A stretch of DNA of 64,000 nucleotides from an uncultured Solobacterium sp. (GCA_900552125.1 URYK01000007.1:1-64000), one strand, 5' to 3'. Positions 33,614 through 43,506 are shown, counted from the first letter of the stretch. Numbers and translations: made by a program. The notes: a model not told the origin generated them from the sequence alone.

Positions 33614-34522
33614 TTATAGAATTTTATTTATATTGATTGCGGGTTTTGGTTTGCCAGGAGCATATGTTTCTAGATATTCTATCACCTGTGTTGTTAAGTA
33701 TGTTGGAGTACTGGCTCCTGCTGTAACAGCTACACGATTTACATTTTCTAGCTGTTCATCTTGAATATTTGTTACATCATCGATTAGGTATACGTTTTTA
33801 ATTCCTTGATCTAAGGCAATCTGTGCTAGACGATTGGAATTATTGGAATACTTATCGCCAACAACATATAAAACATCAATGTCCTTATTTTTTAAATCTG
33901 CGACAGCTTGTTGGCGAATACGTGTTGCATTACAGATTTCTTCACAGAAAACAGCATGAGGAAATCGATCTTTTATCGTTTGAAATAATTCCTGAATATC
34001 AAAGATAGACATTGTTGTTTGATTTGTAACAAATACTTTTTCCAAGTAAGGAATATTTTCTATATCTTCTTTTTTACTGATAAGATGTACATGTTCACTT
34101 AAGGAGACAACAGCTTCTGCTTCAGGATGATGGGGTTTCCCTATGTATAACACATCGAATTCTTTTGATAAATACTCACTTACAATATTTTGTGTTTTTA
34201 CAACATCTGGGCAGCTCGCATCAATACAGATTAAACCTTTTTGCTGTGCTTTTTCCTTTACTTTATTTGATATGCCATGAGCTGTGAAGATGACAATGCC
34301 ATGTTCAATCTCATCTAATAACTCTAATCTTGTTTTTGTTTTATCATCAACTGCGATAATGTTTAGTTCCGATAATGCCTGCATAACATAAGAATTATGA
34401 ACAAGCATTCCTAGTACATATATAGGAGTATCTTTATACTGTTCAGCTGTTTTTTTAGCTAATTGAATAGCATTAACGACTCCTTTACAATAACCGCGGG
34501 GAATAACTTTAATTACTTCCAT
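33614..34522 (-). CDS. ispH: 4-hydroxy-3-methylbut-2-enyl diphosphate reductase
   Basis: 302-residue iron-sulfur enzyme, last step of the MEP isoprenoid pathway, giving IPP and DMAPP. The three cluster cysteines are at Cys12 (RGYCKGV), Cys104 (DASCPDV) and Cys197 (EICNATRIRQ); the His ligands in VHNSYV and GKPHHPEA are also seen. ATG 34522 follows GAGGTGAAACT. It is transcribed convergently to trmK and divergently from cshB; ispG lies 2.4 kb away, so two MEP genes share the region. Confidence 0.95.
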   Translation of the reverse strand: MEVIKVIPRGYCKGVVNAIQLAKKTAEQYKDTPIYVLGMLVHNSYVMQALSELNIIAVDDKTKTRLELLDEIEHGIVIFTAHGISNKVKEKAQQKGLICIDASCPDVVKTQNIVSEYLSKEFDVLYIGKPHHPEAEAVVSLSEHVHLISKKEDIENIPYLEKVFVTNQTTMSIFDIQELFQTIKDRFPHAVFCEEICNATRIRQQAVADLKNKDIDVLYVVGDKYSNNSNRLAQIALDQGIKNVYLIDDVTNIQDEQLENVNRVAVTAGASTPTYLTTQVIEYLETYAPGKPKPAININKIL

Positions 34523-34613
34523 GTAGTTTCACCTCGTAACCTATTATACCCAAATTTATTTTATATGCATAGTAATTTGTGAATAGATATGTCATAATAA
34601 AAAAGGAAATTGG

Positions 34614-34641
34614 TTTACATGTCATAGATTTCCTGTATAAT
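34614..34641 (+). promoter_or_regulatory. Promoter of cshB-nfo
   Basis: TTTACA and TATAAT with 16 bp between. A 7-bp inverted repeat, AGGAAAT (34604-34610) and ATTTCCT (34628-34634), flanks the -35 and could be an operator. Confidence 0.6.
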
Positions 34642-34676
34642 AATAGAGCTTGCTTATACGAAAAGGAGGAATGAGT

Positions 34677-36041
34677 ATGAGTAAATATACCGACTACAAC
34701 TTTCGTGAGAACACGAAAAAATTTATAAATTTAGAAGGATTCATAGAGCCAACGCCAATTCAGCAGGCGGTTATTCCATTGGCCTGTAAAGGAAAAAGTA
34801 TCATAGGAATATCCGATACTGGTACAGGAAAAACCCATTCGTTTTTAATTCCTATTATGGAAAAAGTAGATAGTACGAAGAATCATATCCAAGCTGTTAT
34901 TACAGCTCCAACTAGAGAACTTGCTTTACAGATTTATCAGCGCTGCGAAAAAATGTCTGAAGCAGATCCTAATTTGCGTATTCGTTTGATTACAGGTGGA
35001 ATTGAAAAATCAAGAATGAATGAACAGTTAAAGATTCAGCCACACATCGTCGTGGGTACGCCGGGAAGAATTAAAGACTTATTTTTGCAGGAACAGACAT
35101 TACGTGTAGATACCGCAGATATTTTAGTTGTGGATGAGGCAGATATGACTCTTGAATTTGGTTTCTTGGAAGATGTTGATATGATTGCGGGGAAAATGAA
35201 GAAAAATCTGCAGATGATGAGTTTTTCTGCGACAATTCCTTTACTTCTTCAACAATTTTTAAAAAAATATATGTCTAATCCAAGTACGATTCAAATTGAA
35301 GAGAAAAGTAATTTCCATCCAAAAATTGAACATGTCTTGATTCCATGTCAGGAAAAAAGCTATGAAGAAAAATTAATGGAATTATTGCCTACATTTACTC
35401 CATATGTTTGTCTTATTTTTGCGAATACACGTGCACAGGCTGCTAATGTTGCGAATATGATGCGTGATGCTGGATATTCAATTATTGAATTGCATGGTGA
35501 TTTAACTCCAAGAGAACGTACAAAAGCTATGAAAGAACTAATAAATATACAGAAGTCATATGTTGTTGCGACCGATATTGCAGCGCGTGGTATTGACATA
35601 GAAGGTATTTCTCATGTTATTTCTTTGGGATTTCCAAAAGAATTAGATTATTATATCCATCGTAGCGGACGTACAGGCCGTGCAGGAAGAGATGGTATCT
35701 GCTATGCCTTATATAAAAAACAAGATGATGCAATGATTCGCTCATTAGAAGTAAAAGGAATAGGTTTTAAACATAGAAGTTTAAAGAACGGAAATTGGAA
35801 AGATTTAGATCCTATCCATAAAAAGAAAGTGAAAAAGGATGATCCTTTAGAAAAAGAAATAGCAAAGATTGTTTCTAAGAAAAAGAAAAAGGTAAAACCA
35901 GGATATAAAGTTAAACGTAAGCAGGAAATAGAAAAGCTTAAAAGAAAAGCTCGTCGTCAGTTGATTCAAGAAGATATAAAACGTCAGAAGAAAGAGCGCG
36001 CTAAACAGAAAATGATTGAAAAACGTGGAGGTATGGAATGA
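34677..36041 (+). CDS. cshB: DEAD-box RNA helicase CshB
   Basis: 454-residue ATP-dependent RNA helicase. Motifs in order: Q motif PTPIQQAV, motif I ISDTGTGKTHS, PTRELALQ (Ia), TPGRIKDL (Ib), DEAD as VVDEADM, SAT as FSATIP, then RGIDIEGISHV and HRSGRTGRAGRDG. The Lys/Arg-rich C-terminal 80 residues suit RNA binding. ATG 34677 is chosen for 7-nt spacing to AAGGAGG; ATG 34671 is too close. The pair with nfo matches Bacillus yqfR-yqfS, where CshB acts in cold-adapted mRNA and ribosome processing. Confidence 0.9.
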   Translation: MSKYTDYNFRENTKKFINLEGFIEPTPIQQAVIPLACKGKSIIGISDTGTGKTHSFLIPIMEKVDSTKNHIQAVITAPTRELALQIYQRCEKMSEADPNLRIRLITGGIEKSRMNEQLKIQPHIVVGTPGRIKDLFLQEQTLRVDTADILVVDEADMTLEFGFLEDVDMIAGKMKKNLQMMSFSATIPLLLQQFLKKYMSNPSTIQIEEKSNFHPKIEHVLIPCQEKSYEEKLMELLPTFTPYVCLIFANTRAQAANVANMMRDAGYSIIELHGDLTPRERTKAMKELINIQKSYVVATDIAARGIDIEGISHVISLGFPKELDYYIHRSGRTGRAGRDGICYALYKKQDDAMIRSLEVKGIGFKHRSLKNGNWKDLDPIHKKKVKKDDPLEKEIAKIVSKKKKKVKPGYKVKRKQEIEKLKRKARRQLIQEDIKRQKKERAKQKMIEKRGGME

Positions 36042-36919
36042 AATTAGGTTGTCATGTGTCTATGTCAGCTCCTGATTATGTATTAGGTTCCGTAAAAGAG
36101 GCATTACAGTATGGAGCTAATGCTTTTATGTTATATACTGGCGCCCCTCAAAATACTCGTCGTAAAGATATGAGTGAGTTAAAGATTGATGAAGCATTAC
36201 AATTGATGAAAGAAAATGGAATCGAAGAAAGCAGTATGATTGTTCATGCTCCTTATATCATTAATCTAGCAAATTGTGTTCGCGAAGAGACATTTGAACT
36301 AGGAGTTGAATTTCTACAAAAAGAAATCGAACGTGTAAAACAGCTTCATGCGACAGTTTTAGTTTTACATCCTGGAAGCCATGTAAAGGCTGGGGAAGAA
36401 GAAGGTCTAAAAAAGATTGTAGAAGGCTTAGATCTAGCAATGGAACATGTGGGCAATGTTCAGATTGCAATTGAAACAATGGCTGGAAAAGGTAGTGAAA
36501 TTGGTTATGATTTTAAACAAATTTGCTATCTGATGGATCATGCAAAGTATGGGGATAAACTTCGTGTCTGTATGGATACCTGTCATATTCATGATGCTGG
36601 ATATGATTTATCAGATTTTGATAAAATCCTTGATGATTTTGATTCTATTATCGGTCTAGATCGTCTTGTCTGTATGCATATTAACGATTCTAAAAATGTA
36701 CAAGGTGCTAAAAAAGATCGACATGCTAATATTGGGTTTGGTGAGATTGGGTTTGATAAATTAAATGCAATCGTACATAATGAACGTGTAAAAGATGTGG
36801 TAAAGATATTAGAGACACCATATGTTGAAGGAAATCCGCCCTATAAATATGAAATTGCTATGTTGAAAAAGGGCGTATTTGACAAAGATATCATGAATAA
36901 GATTGTATCAGTAAAATAA
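36038..36919 (+). CDS. nfo: Endonuclease IV (AP endonuclease)
   Basis: 293-residue zinc-dependent AP endonuclease in base excision repair. Conserved metal-binding segments are LVLHPGSHVKAG, IAIETMAGKGSEIG, RVCMDTCHIHDAGYD and MHINDSKNVQGAKKDRHANIGFG, ending with ILETPYVEGNPPY. ATG 36038 follows GGAGGTATGG and overlaps the cshB stop. It ends at a bidirectional terminator facing ispG. Confidence 0.96.
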   Translation: MKLGCHVSMSAPDYVLGSVKEALQYGANAFMLYTGAPQNTRRKDMSELKIDEALQLMKENGIEESSMIVHAPYIINLANCVREETFELGVEFLQKEIERVKQLHATVLVLHPGSHVKAGEEEGLKKIVEGLDLAMEHVGNVQIAIETMAGKGSEIGYDFKQICYLMDHAKYGDKLRVCMDTCHIHDAGYDLSDFDKILDDFDSIIGLDRLVCMHINDSKNVQGAKKDRHANIGFGEIGFDKLNAIVHNERVKDVVKILETPYVEGNPPYKYEIAMLKKGVFDKDIMNKIVSVK

Positions 36920-36942
36920 AAAGGCATTTCTGCCTTTTTTAT
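36918..36942. terminator. Bidirectional terminator between nfo and ispG
   Basis: AAAAAGGCA (36918-36926) pairs perfectly with TGCCTTTTT (36931-36939) around TTTC; T-runs on both strands serve the two convergent genes. Confidence 0.8.
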
Positions 36943-38006
36943 TATGAATGCTGCTGAGCAAACAATATGATTTCTTCTTTCAATCGTTCAACGATTCTAT
37001 CTTGAGGAAGTTTTTCAATGATTTTTCCTTTTTTGATCAATAAACCTTCTTTATTTCCGCCTGCAATGGCGATATCTGCATGTTTTGCTTCACCTGGTCC
37101 ATTTACTGCACACCCCATAATAGCAACATTTACATCACAGTTTATGGTTTGCAGGAAAGATTCAATTTCATCTACTACTGGCTGCATATTCCATGCAGTT
37201 CGTCCACAGGTAGGACAAGCTATCAGGTTAGGTGTGTGATCTAATAGATTACAGCACTTTAACAATTGTTTAACAATGGTAATTTCATTAACAGGATCTC
37301 CATTAACACTTATTCGGATTGTATCTCCAATGCCTTCATTTAATAAAGTTCCTAAAGCCATACTGCTTTTTATAGCACTTCCTATATAAGTGCCTGCTTC
37401 TGTAACACCAAGGTGTAACGGATATGGGAATGTCTTTGATGCAAGACGATAAGCTTCAATACATAGCAGAGGATCGCTGGATTTAAAAGATAAACAAATA
37501 TCATGAAAATCTAATTCTTCTAATATCTGAATATGGCGTTTTGCACTTTCCATCATACCATCAGCTGTTGGCTTACCATATTTTTCATGAATATCTTTTT
37601 CCAATGAACCGCTATTGATTCCTATACGAACAGGGATATGATGTTGCTTACATACTTTAACAACTGCCTCAACATTTTCTCTTGAGCCAATATTACCAGG
37701 ATTTAAACGTATTTTATCAATCCCTGCTTCTACTGCCGCAATAGCAAGTCGATAGTCATAATGTATATCAGCGACTAAAGGAATATTGGTTTGTTTTTTT
37801 ATTTCCGTTATAGCTTTAGCATCTTCCTGATCCATAATGGCCATACGCACCATTTCACAGCCTACTGCTTCCAATTTTTTGATTTGGGCAATGGTAGCTG
37901 CAGTATCACTTGTTCTTGTATTACACATGGATTGAATAACTACCTTTTGTTGTCCTCCAATCTGCAAATCACGAACTCTTATACTTTTTGTTTCTGTTCT
38001 TATCAT
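36942..38006 (-). CDS. ispG: 4-hydroxy-3-methylbut-2-en-1-yl diphosphate synthase
   Basis: 354-residue iron-sulfur enzyme that converts MEcPP to HMBPP in the MEP pathway. The TIM-barrel part begins with the family VRIGGQ-like IQSMCNTRTSD and KIRLNPGNIG; the C-terminal cluster cysteines are in ACPTCGRTAWN and IMGCAVNGPGEA with the downstream Glu. ATG 38006 is preferred since GAGGTGAA lies just upstream; a GTG three codons earlier overlaps that site. It shares a terminator with nfo and faces the PBP gene divergently. Confidence 0.94.
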   Translation of the reverse strand: MIRTETKSIRVRDLQIGGQQKVVIQSMCNTRTSDTAATIAQIKKLEAVGCEMVRMAIMDQEDAKAITEIKKQTNIPLVADIHYDYRLAIAAVEAGIDKIRLNPGNIGSRENVEAVVKVCKQHHIPVRIGINSGSLEKDIHEKYGKPTADGMMESAKRHIQILEELDFHDICLSFKSSDPLLCIEAYRLASKTFPYPLHLGVTEAGTYIGSAIKSSMALGTLLNEGIGDTIRISVNGDPVNEITIVKQLLKCCNLLDHTPNLIACPTCGRTAWNMQPVVDEIESFLQTINCDVNVAIMGCAVNGPGEAKHADIAIAGGNKEGLLIKKGKIIEKLPQDRIVERLKEEIILFAQQHS

Positions 38007-38147
38007 GTGTTTCACCTCATGTTTTCATTATAACAGATGTATGTTTAGAAAAGCAACGTTTAAGCTGTTGGAACAATTCTTACAAATTCTTAAAGTTGTG
38101 GTATCACTGAAATGTTTATGATATACTATTGAGCAGGAGGTGGATAC

Positions 38148-40226
38148 ATGTTACGTAATCCTTTTCGTGATCTTGATCAGAAAAAATTAAGCAGAAGTTC
38201 AGACATATTAAAGACACAAAATGATTACTTTAAAATCGTAAATCGGCGTATTTTTGTATTTAGTATCATTATATGTATCATCTTTTCAGTAATTTCTGTG
38301 CGTTTGATCTTCTTGCAAATACGAGATCAGGAAGAATATGCAGTGAAATTAGAAAATTATTCATCACAGACACAAACAGATAGTACGCCTCGAGGGGAAA
38401 TGATAGATCGTAATGGGAATGTTATTGCGAAAACTGTTTCATCGCATAATATTATATATTTCCCACCTAAAGATACGACTAGTGAGGAACAATGGAAATC
38501 AGCTCAGCTATTTGCGAAAGATTTTGAAGTGGACAGTGATAGTATGACGAATTCAGATTATCAGGATTTATATATGTTTTTACATACCGATGAAAATGGA
38601 AATAAAGATCAGGGTAAAAACTTACTAAGCACTGAGGAAAAAGAAACTTTAAATGAAGAACAGCAGGAAAAACTGATTCGTAAAAGAATAACGATGGATA
38701 TGGTTGATGAATTAGCTGATGAAGAAACAAAAGATGCCTTTTATGTATATTTACAAATGCGTAAACTTCCTTCTAATCAGAATAAAGTCATATTAGAAGA
38801 TGTTGACAGTGACAGTGTTGCAAAATTAATGGAGAATAAAGAAAAATATCGCGGTTTTGATGTGAATTTAGGTTCTTGGAAAAGAGAATATCCATATGGC
38901 AATACTCTACGCGATGTATTAGGTACAGTTACTTCTACTAAGCAGGGAGTTCCTTCTGAACTTCGTAATTATTATGAAGCTTTAGGATATTCCTTAACCG
39001 ATCGTGTAGGTCAGAGCGGTTTAGAATTACAGTATGAATCACTTTTACGTGGAACTCCAAGAGTAAGCGAAATATCTTATGATTCTGATGGAACTGCAAT
39101 CATGAATGAAATAAGCAGTGGTAAGAACGGTTATGATTTACATCTGACGATAGATATTGAACTGCAGCAGAAAGTAGATAAAATCTTAGAAGATACCCTA
39201 AAGAAATATTCTGGGACAAGCGGACGAGAAAAATTCAAAAAAGCTATTGTAGTACTAATGAATCCAAATACTGGAGAAATTTATGCGATGAGCGGTAAAT
39301 ATATAGATGATGATGGAAAAGTCCAGAATTATTCTTCTGCGGCATATCTTGATACATTCCAGTCCGGTTCTGTTGTGAAAGGTGCGACTGTGTATATGAT
39401 GCTGGATCAGAGTATTCAGACACGTACAAGTATTGAAGTGGATGAACCAATGACGATTGCTGGAACAGGAGTAAAAAGTTCATTCCAGAATTATGGGCCT
39501 CTTGATGCAATTGAAGCACTTTCGGTTTCAAGTAACGTCTATATGTTCAAATCTGTAATCAAGCTTGCAGGAGGTACTTATAACTATAACCAGCCACTCG
39601 GTATTTCAGATGAAATGTCACAGAAGACATTTACGTTAATGCGTAATTATTATTCTATGTTTGGTTTAGGTACGGTTACTGGCTTAGATGTCCCTAATGA
39701 AGCACAGTATAACACAGGAAAGATAACACAAGCTGGTCTTTTACTTGATTACTCAATTGGACAGTATGAGAGTTATACCCCAATTCAATTGCTTCAATAT
39801 GTTTCAACGATTGCTAATGGAGGCAAAAAAGTGCAGCCTAAATTAGTAAATACTGCAACTGAGGTAAATTCAGATTACGTTGTTTATGAAAATAAGACAA
39901 AAGTATTATCAACTCTTCCTGGAAGTGAAGAAGATTTAGAAACTGTGCAGATGGGATTTAGAGAAGTAGTAACTGGTACGCATAGAATTGCTCCTTTAGC
40001 AAATCTAGATGTGGCAGTGGCAGCTAAAACAGGTACAGCCGAGGCTGGAGATTATACGAATGCATCTTTAGTAGGATATGCACCTTATGATGAAGAACCT
40101 CAGGTAGCATTTGCATGTACATTACCAGAATCTTCAACCAACGATCGTAGTGTCGGAAGTAACTTATGTGCATATAATATAATGCCAGAGGTTTTGGAAG
40201 AATTCTTTGATAAATATGGCGACTAA
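38148..40226 (+). CDS. Class B penicillin-binding protein (PBP2-like transpeptidase)
   Basis: 692-residue membrane-anchored D,D-transpeptidase for wall cross-linking. One membrane segment (about 34-56), a pedestal domain with the PRGEMIDRNGNVIA motif (81-94), and a C-terminal catalytic domain with SGSVVK (active Ser and Lys), SSN in SVSSNVYM, and KTG in AAKTGTAEA. The insertion between pedestal and catalytic domain is rich in Glu and Asp. The pattern resembles the elongation-type PBP2A/PbpA of Bacillus, which is also near rpmG. ATG 38148 follows AGGAGGTGGATAC. Its terminator is at 40285. Confidence 0.9.
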   Translation: MLRNPFRDLDQKKLSRSSDILKTQNDYFKIVNRRIFVFSIIICIIFSVISVRLIFLQIRDQEEYAVKLENYSSQTQTDSTPRGEMIDRNGNVIAKTVSSHNIIYFPPKDTTSEEQWKSAQLFAKDFEVDSDSMTNSDYQDLYMFLHTDENGNKDQGKNLLSTEEKETLNEEQQEKLIRKRITMDMVDELADEETKDAFYVYLQMRKLPSNQNKVILEDVDSDSVAKLMENKEKYRGFDVNLGSWKREYPYGNTLRDVLGTVTSTKQGVPSELRNYYEALGYSLTDRVGQSGLELQYESLLRGTPRVSEISYDSDGTAIMNEISSGKNGYDLHLTIDIELQQKVDKILEDTLKKYSGTSGREKFKKAIVVLMNPNTGEIYAMSGKYIDDDGKVQNYSSAAYLDTFQSGSVVKGATVYMMLDQSIQTRTSIEVDEPMTIAGTGVKSSFQNYGPLDAIEALSVSSNVYMFKSVIKLAGGTYNYNQPLGISDEMSQKTFTLMRNYYSMFGLGTVTGLDVPNEAQYNTGKITQAGLLLDYSIGQYESYTPIQLLQYVSTIANGGKKVQPKLVNTATEVNSDYVVYENKTKVLSTLPGSEEDLETVQMGFREVVTGTHRIAPLANLDVAVAAKTGTAEAGDYTNASLVGYAPYDEEPQVAFACTLPESSTNDRSVGSNLCAYNIMPEVLEEFFDKYGD

Positions 40227-40284
40227 TTATCATTTAAATTCTTACTTGATATTTTATAGATAATTAATCTTTATCATATTGCGC

Positions 40285-40312
40285 AAAAAAAAGCTAAAAA
40301 TAATAGCTTTTT
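40285..40312 (+). terminator. Terminator after the PBP gene
   Basis: AAAAAGCTA (40288-40296) pairs perfectly with TAGCTTTTT (40304-40312). Confidence 0.7.
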
Positions 40313-40359
40313 CGAAAAGAGTATGATATAATTTTCAAGCAAGTACGAGGAGGGACAAC

Positions 40360-40509
40360 ATGAGAGACAGAATAACTTTCAAATGTTCTGAATGTGGAGA
40401 AGAAAACTACATTGGAACACGTAATAAACGTAAAAATCCAGAACGTATGCAAATTCAGAAATATTGCCCACGTTGTAACAAAAAAACTTTACATAAGGAG
40501 AAAAAATAA
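40360..40509 (+). CDS. rpmG: Ribosomal protein bL33
   Basis: 49-residue large-subunit protein L33, read directly from the sequence. It has two CxxC pairs (KCSEC near residue 10 and CPRC near 37), so it is the zinc-binding form; the centre reads [19 protein letters not shown]. Shine-Dalgarno GAGGAGGGA at correct distance. A TATAAT at 40327 is a likely -10 without a clear -35. Single gene between two terminators. A second, zinc-free copy may exist elsewhere in the genome. Confidence 0.95.
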   Translation: MRDRITFKCSECGEENYIGTRNKRKNPERMQIQKYCPRCNKKTLHKEKK

Positions 40510-40535
40510 GAAGGGCCGACTACGGTCTTTTTTAT
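40510..40535 (+). terminator. Terminator of rpmG
   Basis: GGGCCG-ACTA-CGGTCT stem with two G-T pairs, then TTTTTT. Confidence 0.6.
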
Positions 40536-40548
40536 TAAGTGACAAAAT

Positions 40549-41160
40549 ATGAAAAAGATAGATCGTTTTGTTTTGGGAATGGTACAAGTAAATACGTATT
40601 TATTATGGGAAGATAAACATGTTTTAATTATTGATCCAGGCAGTAAATCATTAAAGATTCAGGAAACTATTGATCAGCAGAATGGAATTGTGGATGGCAT
40701 TGTACTTACACATGGCCATTTTGATCATATAGCAGGTGTTGATGCTTTTGTGAAAAAATATCAGTGTCCTGTTTATATTAATGCTTTAGATATGCCTATG
40801 TTGCAGGATCCTACGTTGAATTCATCATTCTATCATCCTGTTATTGTGAATTCAAAAGCATTAGCGTTAAAACCAGGTATTAATCAGATTGGTGCCTTTA
40901 CACTTAACGCAATTGATGCTCCCGGACATAGTGAAGGTAGTACATTGCTTATTTGGGATGATAATCTGATCTGTGGAGATGTTATTTTTCAAGGAAGTAT
41001 TGGCAGAACAGATTTAATCACCGGCAGCAACACAAAGATGATACAGACATTGCATTATATACGAAATAACTTGTCTCCTGACTTAAAAGTATATCCAGGT
41101 CATGGTGATATGACGACATTAGATCAGGAATTCCGTTTAAATCCTTATTTTCAATTTTAA
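40549..41160 (+). CDS. Metallo-beta-lactamase fold hydrolase (glyoxalase II-like)
   Basis: 203-residue hydrolase with the zinc motif THGHFDHIAG (about 64-73), further ligands in DAPGHSEGSTLL and ICGDVIF, and YPGHGDMTTL near the C-terminus. The compact size matches the YqgX/GloB2 group rather than full glyoxalase II, so substrates might be bacillithiol- or CoA-type thioesters; none can be read from the sequence. The Shine-Dalgarno is weak (AAGTGA). It is flanked by terminators and so probably monocistronic. Confidence 0.85.
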   Translation: MKKIDRFVLGMVQVNTYLLWEDKHVLIIDPGSKSLKIQETIDQQNGIVDGIVLTHGHFDHIAGVDAFVKKYQCPVYINALDMPMLQDPTLNSSFYHPVIVNSKALALKPGINQIGAFTLNAIDAPGHSEGSTLLIWDDNLICGDVIFQGSIGRTDLITGSNTKMIQTLHYIRNNLSPDLKVYPGHGDMTTLDQEFRLNPYFQF

Positions 41161-41161
41161 T

Positions 41162-41198
41162 GATGTATTTCTTTTTTAAGAAATGCATCTTTTTTTTA
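41162..41198 (+). terminator. Terminator after the metallo-hydrolase gene
   Basis: 12-bp stem (41162-41173 with 41178-41189, one G-T pair), TTTT loop, followed by eight T. Confidence 0.8.
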
Positions 41199-41253
41199 GG
41201 AGTTTTGCCTATTTCATACGTATAGATATATATAAAAGAAAGAAGGTGAGACT

Positions 41254-42249
41254 ATGAAAGAAAAATTTGAACAGCTTTTACATATGGCAAATCAAAAAAA
41301 AGTTACTGATATTCATTTTATTTTAATGAAACATCATCTGCAGGTACAGGTGAGAGGATGGAATGGGTTAGAAAGTATTCATAATTCAGCATTCGATGAA
41401 GGTTTGTTTCATTATTTAAAGTATATTAGCAAATTGGATTTAGGAAATACTTTACAGCCACAAAATGGTAATTTTACTTATCATTTTCAAAATGAGAAAC
41501 TGTATTTTCGTTTTTCTTTGTTGCCAACATTAGAAAAGCAGACAGCAGTACTTCGTATTTTAAATAATCACAATGAGATTACTCTTGAAAATTTAAGTAG
41601 TTCAAAAAGTCAATACCAGAGCTTTTTAAGCTGGACAAAAACTCGAAGCGGATTAATCGTATTAAGTGGTCCTACAGGAAGTGGAAAGACAACGACTTTA
41701 CATGCTATTTTAAAGAAAATTGCATCAGATAATCGTTTACGTGTAGTTTCTTTGGAAGACCCAATAGAAATTGTTGATCAAAGTTATCTGCAGTTACAGA
41801 TCAATGAAGCAATCGGATTCACTTATGAGGAAGGAATTCGTGAATTGATGCGCCATGATCCAGATGTCATCATGATTGGTGAGATACGTGATTCTAAAAC
41901 AGCGAGAATGTTGTTGAGAAGTGCATTAAGCGGACATTTGGTTTTTACTACCATTCATGCGAAAAACTGTTTAGAAGCAATTAAGCGTTTATATGAATTC
42001 GGTTTGAGCAAACAAGATTTGCATCATACCTTAACTGCAGTAACTGCACAACGTTTATATCGAAGAAAGAGGATAAAAGAAAGGGTCTGTATTTATGAAA
42101 TACTGGAAAGAGAAGAATTGGATTATTATTTTGAAAATCAGGAATATCCAAAAATGCATAATGATATATATCAAGAAATTAAAAATGCTATTTCTAAAGG
42201 AATTTTATCTAAAGAAGAAGCCATTATTGACTTGCCAAATGAAAACTGA
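41254..42249 (+). CDS. comGA: Competence pilus assembly ATPase ComGA
   Basis: 331-residue GspE/PilB-class ATPase that drives assembly of the competence pseudopilus for DNA uptake. Walker A GPTGSGKTTT, the Asp box VSLEDPIEI, Walker B DVIMIGEIRDSKTA and the His box SGHLVFTTIHA are intact. N-terminal about 100 residues form the short N2-like domain. ATG 41254 follows AGAAGGTGAGA. First of seven overlapping or closely spaced genes; comGB begins inside its end. Confidence 0.93.
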   Translation: MKEKFEQLLHMANQKKVTDIHFILMKHHLQVQVRGWNGLESIHNSAFDEGLFHYLKYISKLDLGNTLQPQNGNFTYHFQNEKLYFRFSLLPTLEKQTAVLRILNNHNEITLENLSSSKSQYQSFLSWTKTRSGLIVLSGPTGSGKTTTLHAILKKIASDNRLRVVSLEDPIEIVDQSYLQLQINEAIGFTYEEGIRELMRHDPDVIMIGEIRDSKTARMLLRSALSGHLVFTTIHAKNCLEAIKRLYEFGLSKQDLHHTLTAVTAQRLYRRKRIKERVCIYEILEREELDYYFENQEYPKMHNDIYQEIKNAISKGILSKEEAIIDLPNEN

Positions 42250-43192
42250 TGATTGGAAACATGTAAAAATGCTTCTACATAGCGGATATGCTTTTTTAGA
42301 CGCATTGCAGATATTAGGAAAAGATGTTACAGAAATTAAGGTAAGGCTGGAAGAAGGACAGACAATTGAAAATGTAATACTTAAAAATCAAAACGGGCGT
42401 TTTTATGAACATCTTCGATTTTTTATACAGATAGGTTCATTAGAACATGCAATTGACAGTGCTCTACACTTTTATGAATTTGAAAAGAATCTGAAAACAA
42501 AATGGATCAAGCAGGCTGCTTATCCTATATTCATTTTTGTTTCGGCCTTTATATTATTGCTTATATTTAGTAGTTATCTTGTGCCAATGATGTTAGATAG
42601 TTTTCAGGAGAATGATAAATTTTTATTTTATATTTGGATTTCGAAAACGATTCGACTGATATGTATTGTCTGTATAATTATTTGTTTGATTCTATTACTG
42701 TTTGCGTGGTATTTTTATCACCACAAACAGGATATGATTTATCTGATTTTGCATAGCTCAAGACTTATGAGAATTACATCTTTATTTACATCTTTTTTAT
42801 TTGCTGGTTATTTATTAGAACTTATTCATCAAGGTGTGCCCACTTATACAGCTCTTCAATTTTTAGAAAATGTATCTGAAGAGACTATATTTTCAGTATT
42901 GCAAAGACGCATTATGCATCGTCTTGAACAAGGTACTGATATGTTAAGTGCTATTGAACAGGAAAGTCTGATACATGATACGTGCAAACAGTCATTTCGC
43001 ATAGGGATTTCTACAAATTCTTTACAGTCTATGTTAGCAGTGTATTTAAAACAGCAAGAGTTAGAATGGGGGAGACGTTTAAAAAAATCAGCTTTAGGCA
43101 TACAATGCGTTTCTTATATATTTGTCGGTATTGTGGTACTTTTGGTATATCAGATTATGCTGATTCCCTTGTCAATGTTGGAACAAATGTAA
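42239..43192 (+). CDS. comGB: Competence pilus membrane platform ComGB
   Basis: 317-residue GspF-type membrane protein that anchors the competence pseudopilus. Three hydrophobic segments at about 95-118, 140-165 and 285-312, in the usual GspF arrangement, with FLFAGYLLELIHQGVPTYTA in the second cytoplasmic part. ATG 42239 overlaps comGA by 11 bases; the longer upstream frame is out of register with any Shine-Dalgarno. Less conserved than ComGA, but its position is diagnostic. Confidence 0.88.
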   Translation: MKTDDWKHVKMLLHSGYAFLDALQILGKDVTEIKVRLEEGQTIENVILKNQNGRFYEHLRFFIQIGSLEHAIDSALHFYEFEKNLKTKWIKQAAYPIFIFVSAFILLLIFSSYLVPMMLDSFQENDKFLFYIWISKTIRLICIVCIIICLILLLFAWYFYHHKQDMIYLILHSSRLMRITSLFTSFLFAGYLLELIHQGVPTYTALQFLENVSEETIFSVLQRRIMHRLEQGTDMLSAIEQESLIHDTCKQSFRIGISTNSLQSMLAVYLKQQELEWGRRLKKSALGIQCVSYIFVGIVVLLVYQIMLIPLSMLEQM

Positions 43193-43206
43193 AGGAGTGA
43201 ATAAAA

Positions 43207-43506
43207 TTGAAGAATACAAAAGGTTTTACGATATTAGAGATGATGATTGTGTTATCTATTATTGCGTTAATTTTCCTATTAACTTTACCGAATATTCAAC
43301 AAAAAGAGAAAATCATACGTACAAAAGGATGTGAAGCGTTAATTGAGGTAGCAAATGCACAGATAGTGTTGTATGAGGTTGAGAATCTAAGCCCTCCTAA
43401 AAGTATGAATGAACTGATTCAGAATGGCTATTTAAAAGAGACACAAAGACGATGCCCGAATGGAGATATCATTGAAATCTATGATGGACAAGCTTCAATC
43501 AAATGA
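43207..43506 (+). CDS. comGC: Major competence pseudopilin ComGC
   Basis: 99-residue prepilin, main subunit of the competence pseudopilus. The prepilin peptidase site is KGFTILE: cleavage after Gly6 leaves Phe1, with Glu at +5, followed by a 20-residue hydrophobic helix. The C-terminal part has SPPKSMNELIQNGYLK and two cysteines (about 39 and 84) that can form the known intramolecular disulfide. Start is TTG at 43207 with AAAGGAGTG upstream. It overlaps comGD. Confidence 0.92.
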   Translation: MKNTKGFTILEMMIVLSIIALIFLLTLPNIQQKEKIIRTKGCEALIEVANAQIVLYEVENLSPPKSMNELIQNGYLKETQRRCPNGDIIEIYDGQASIK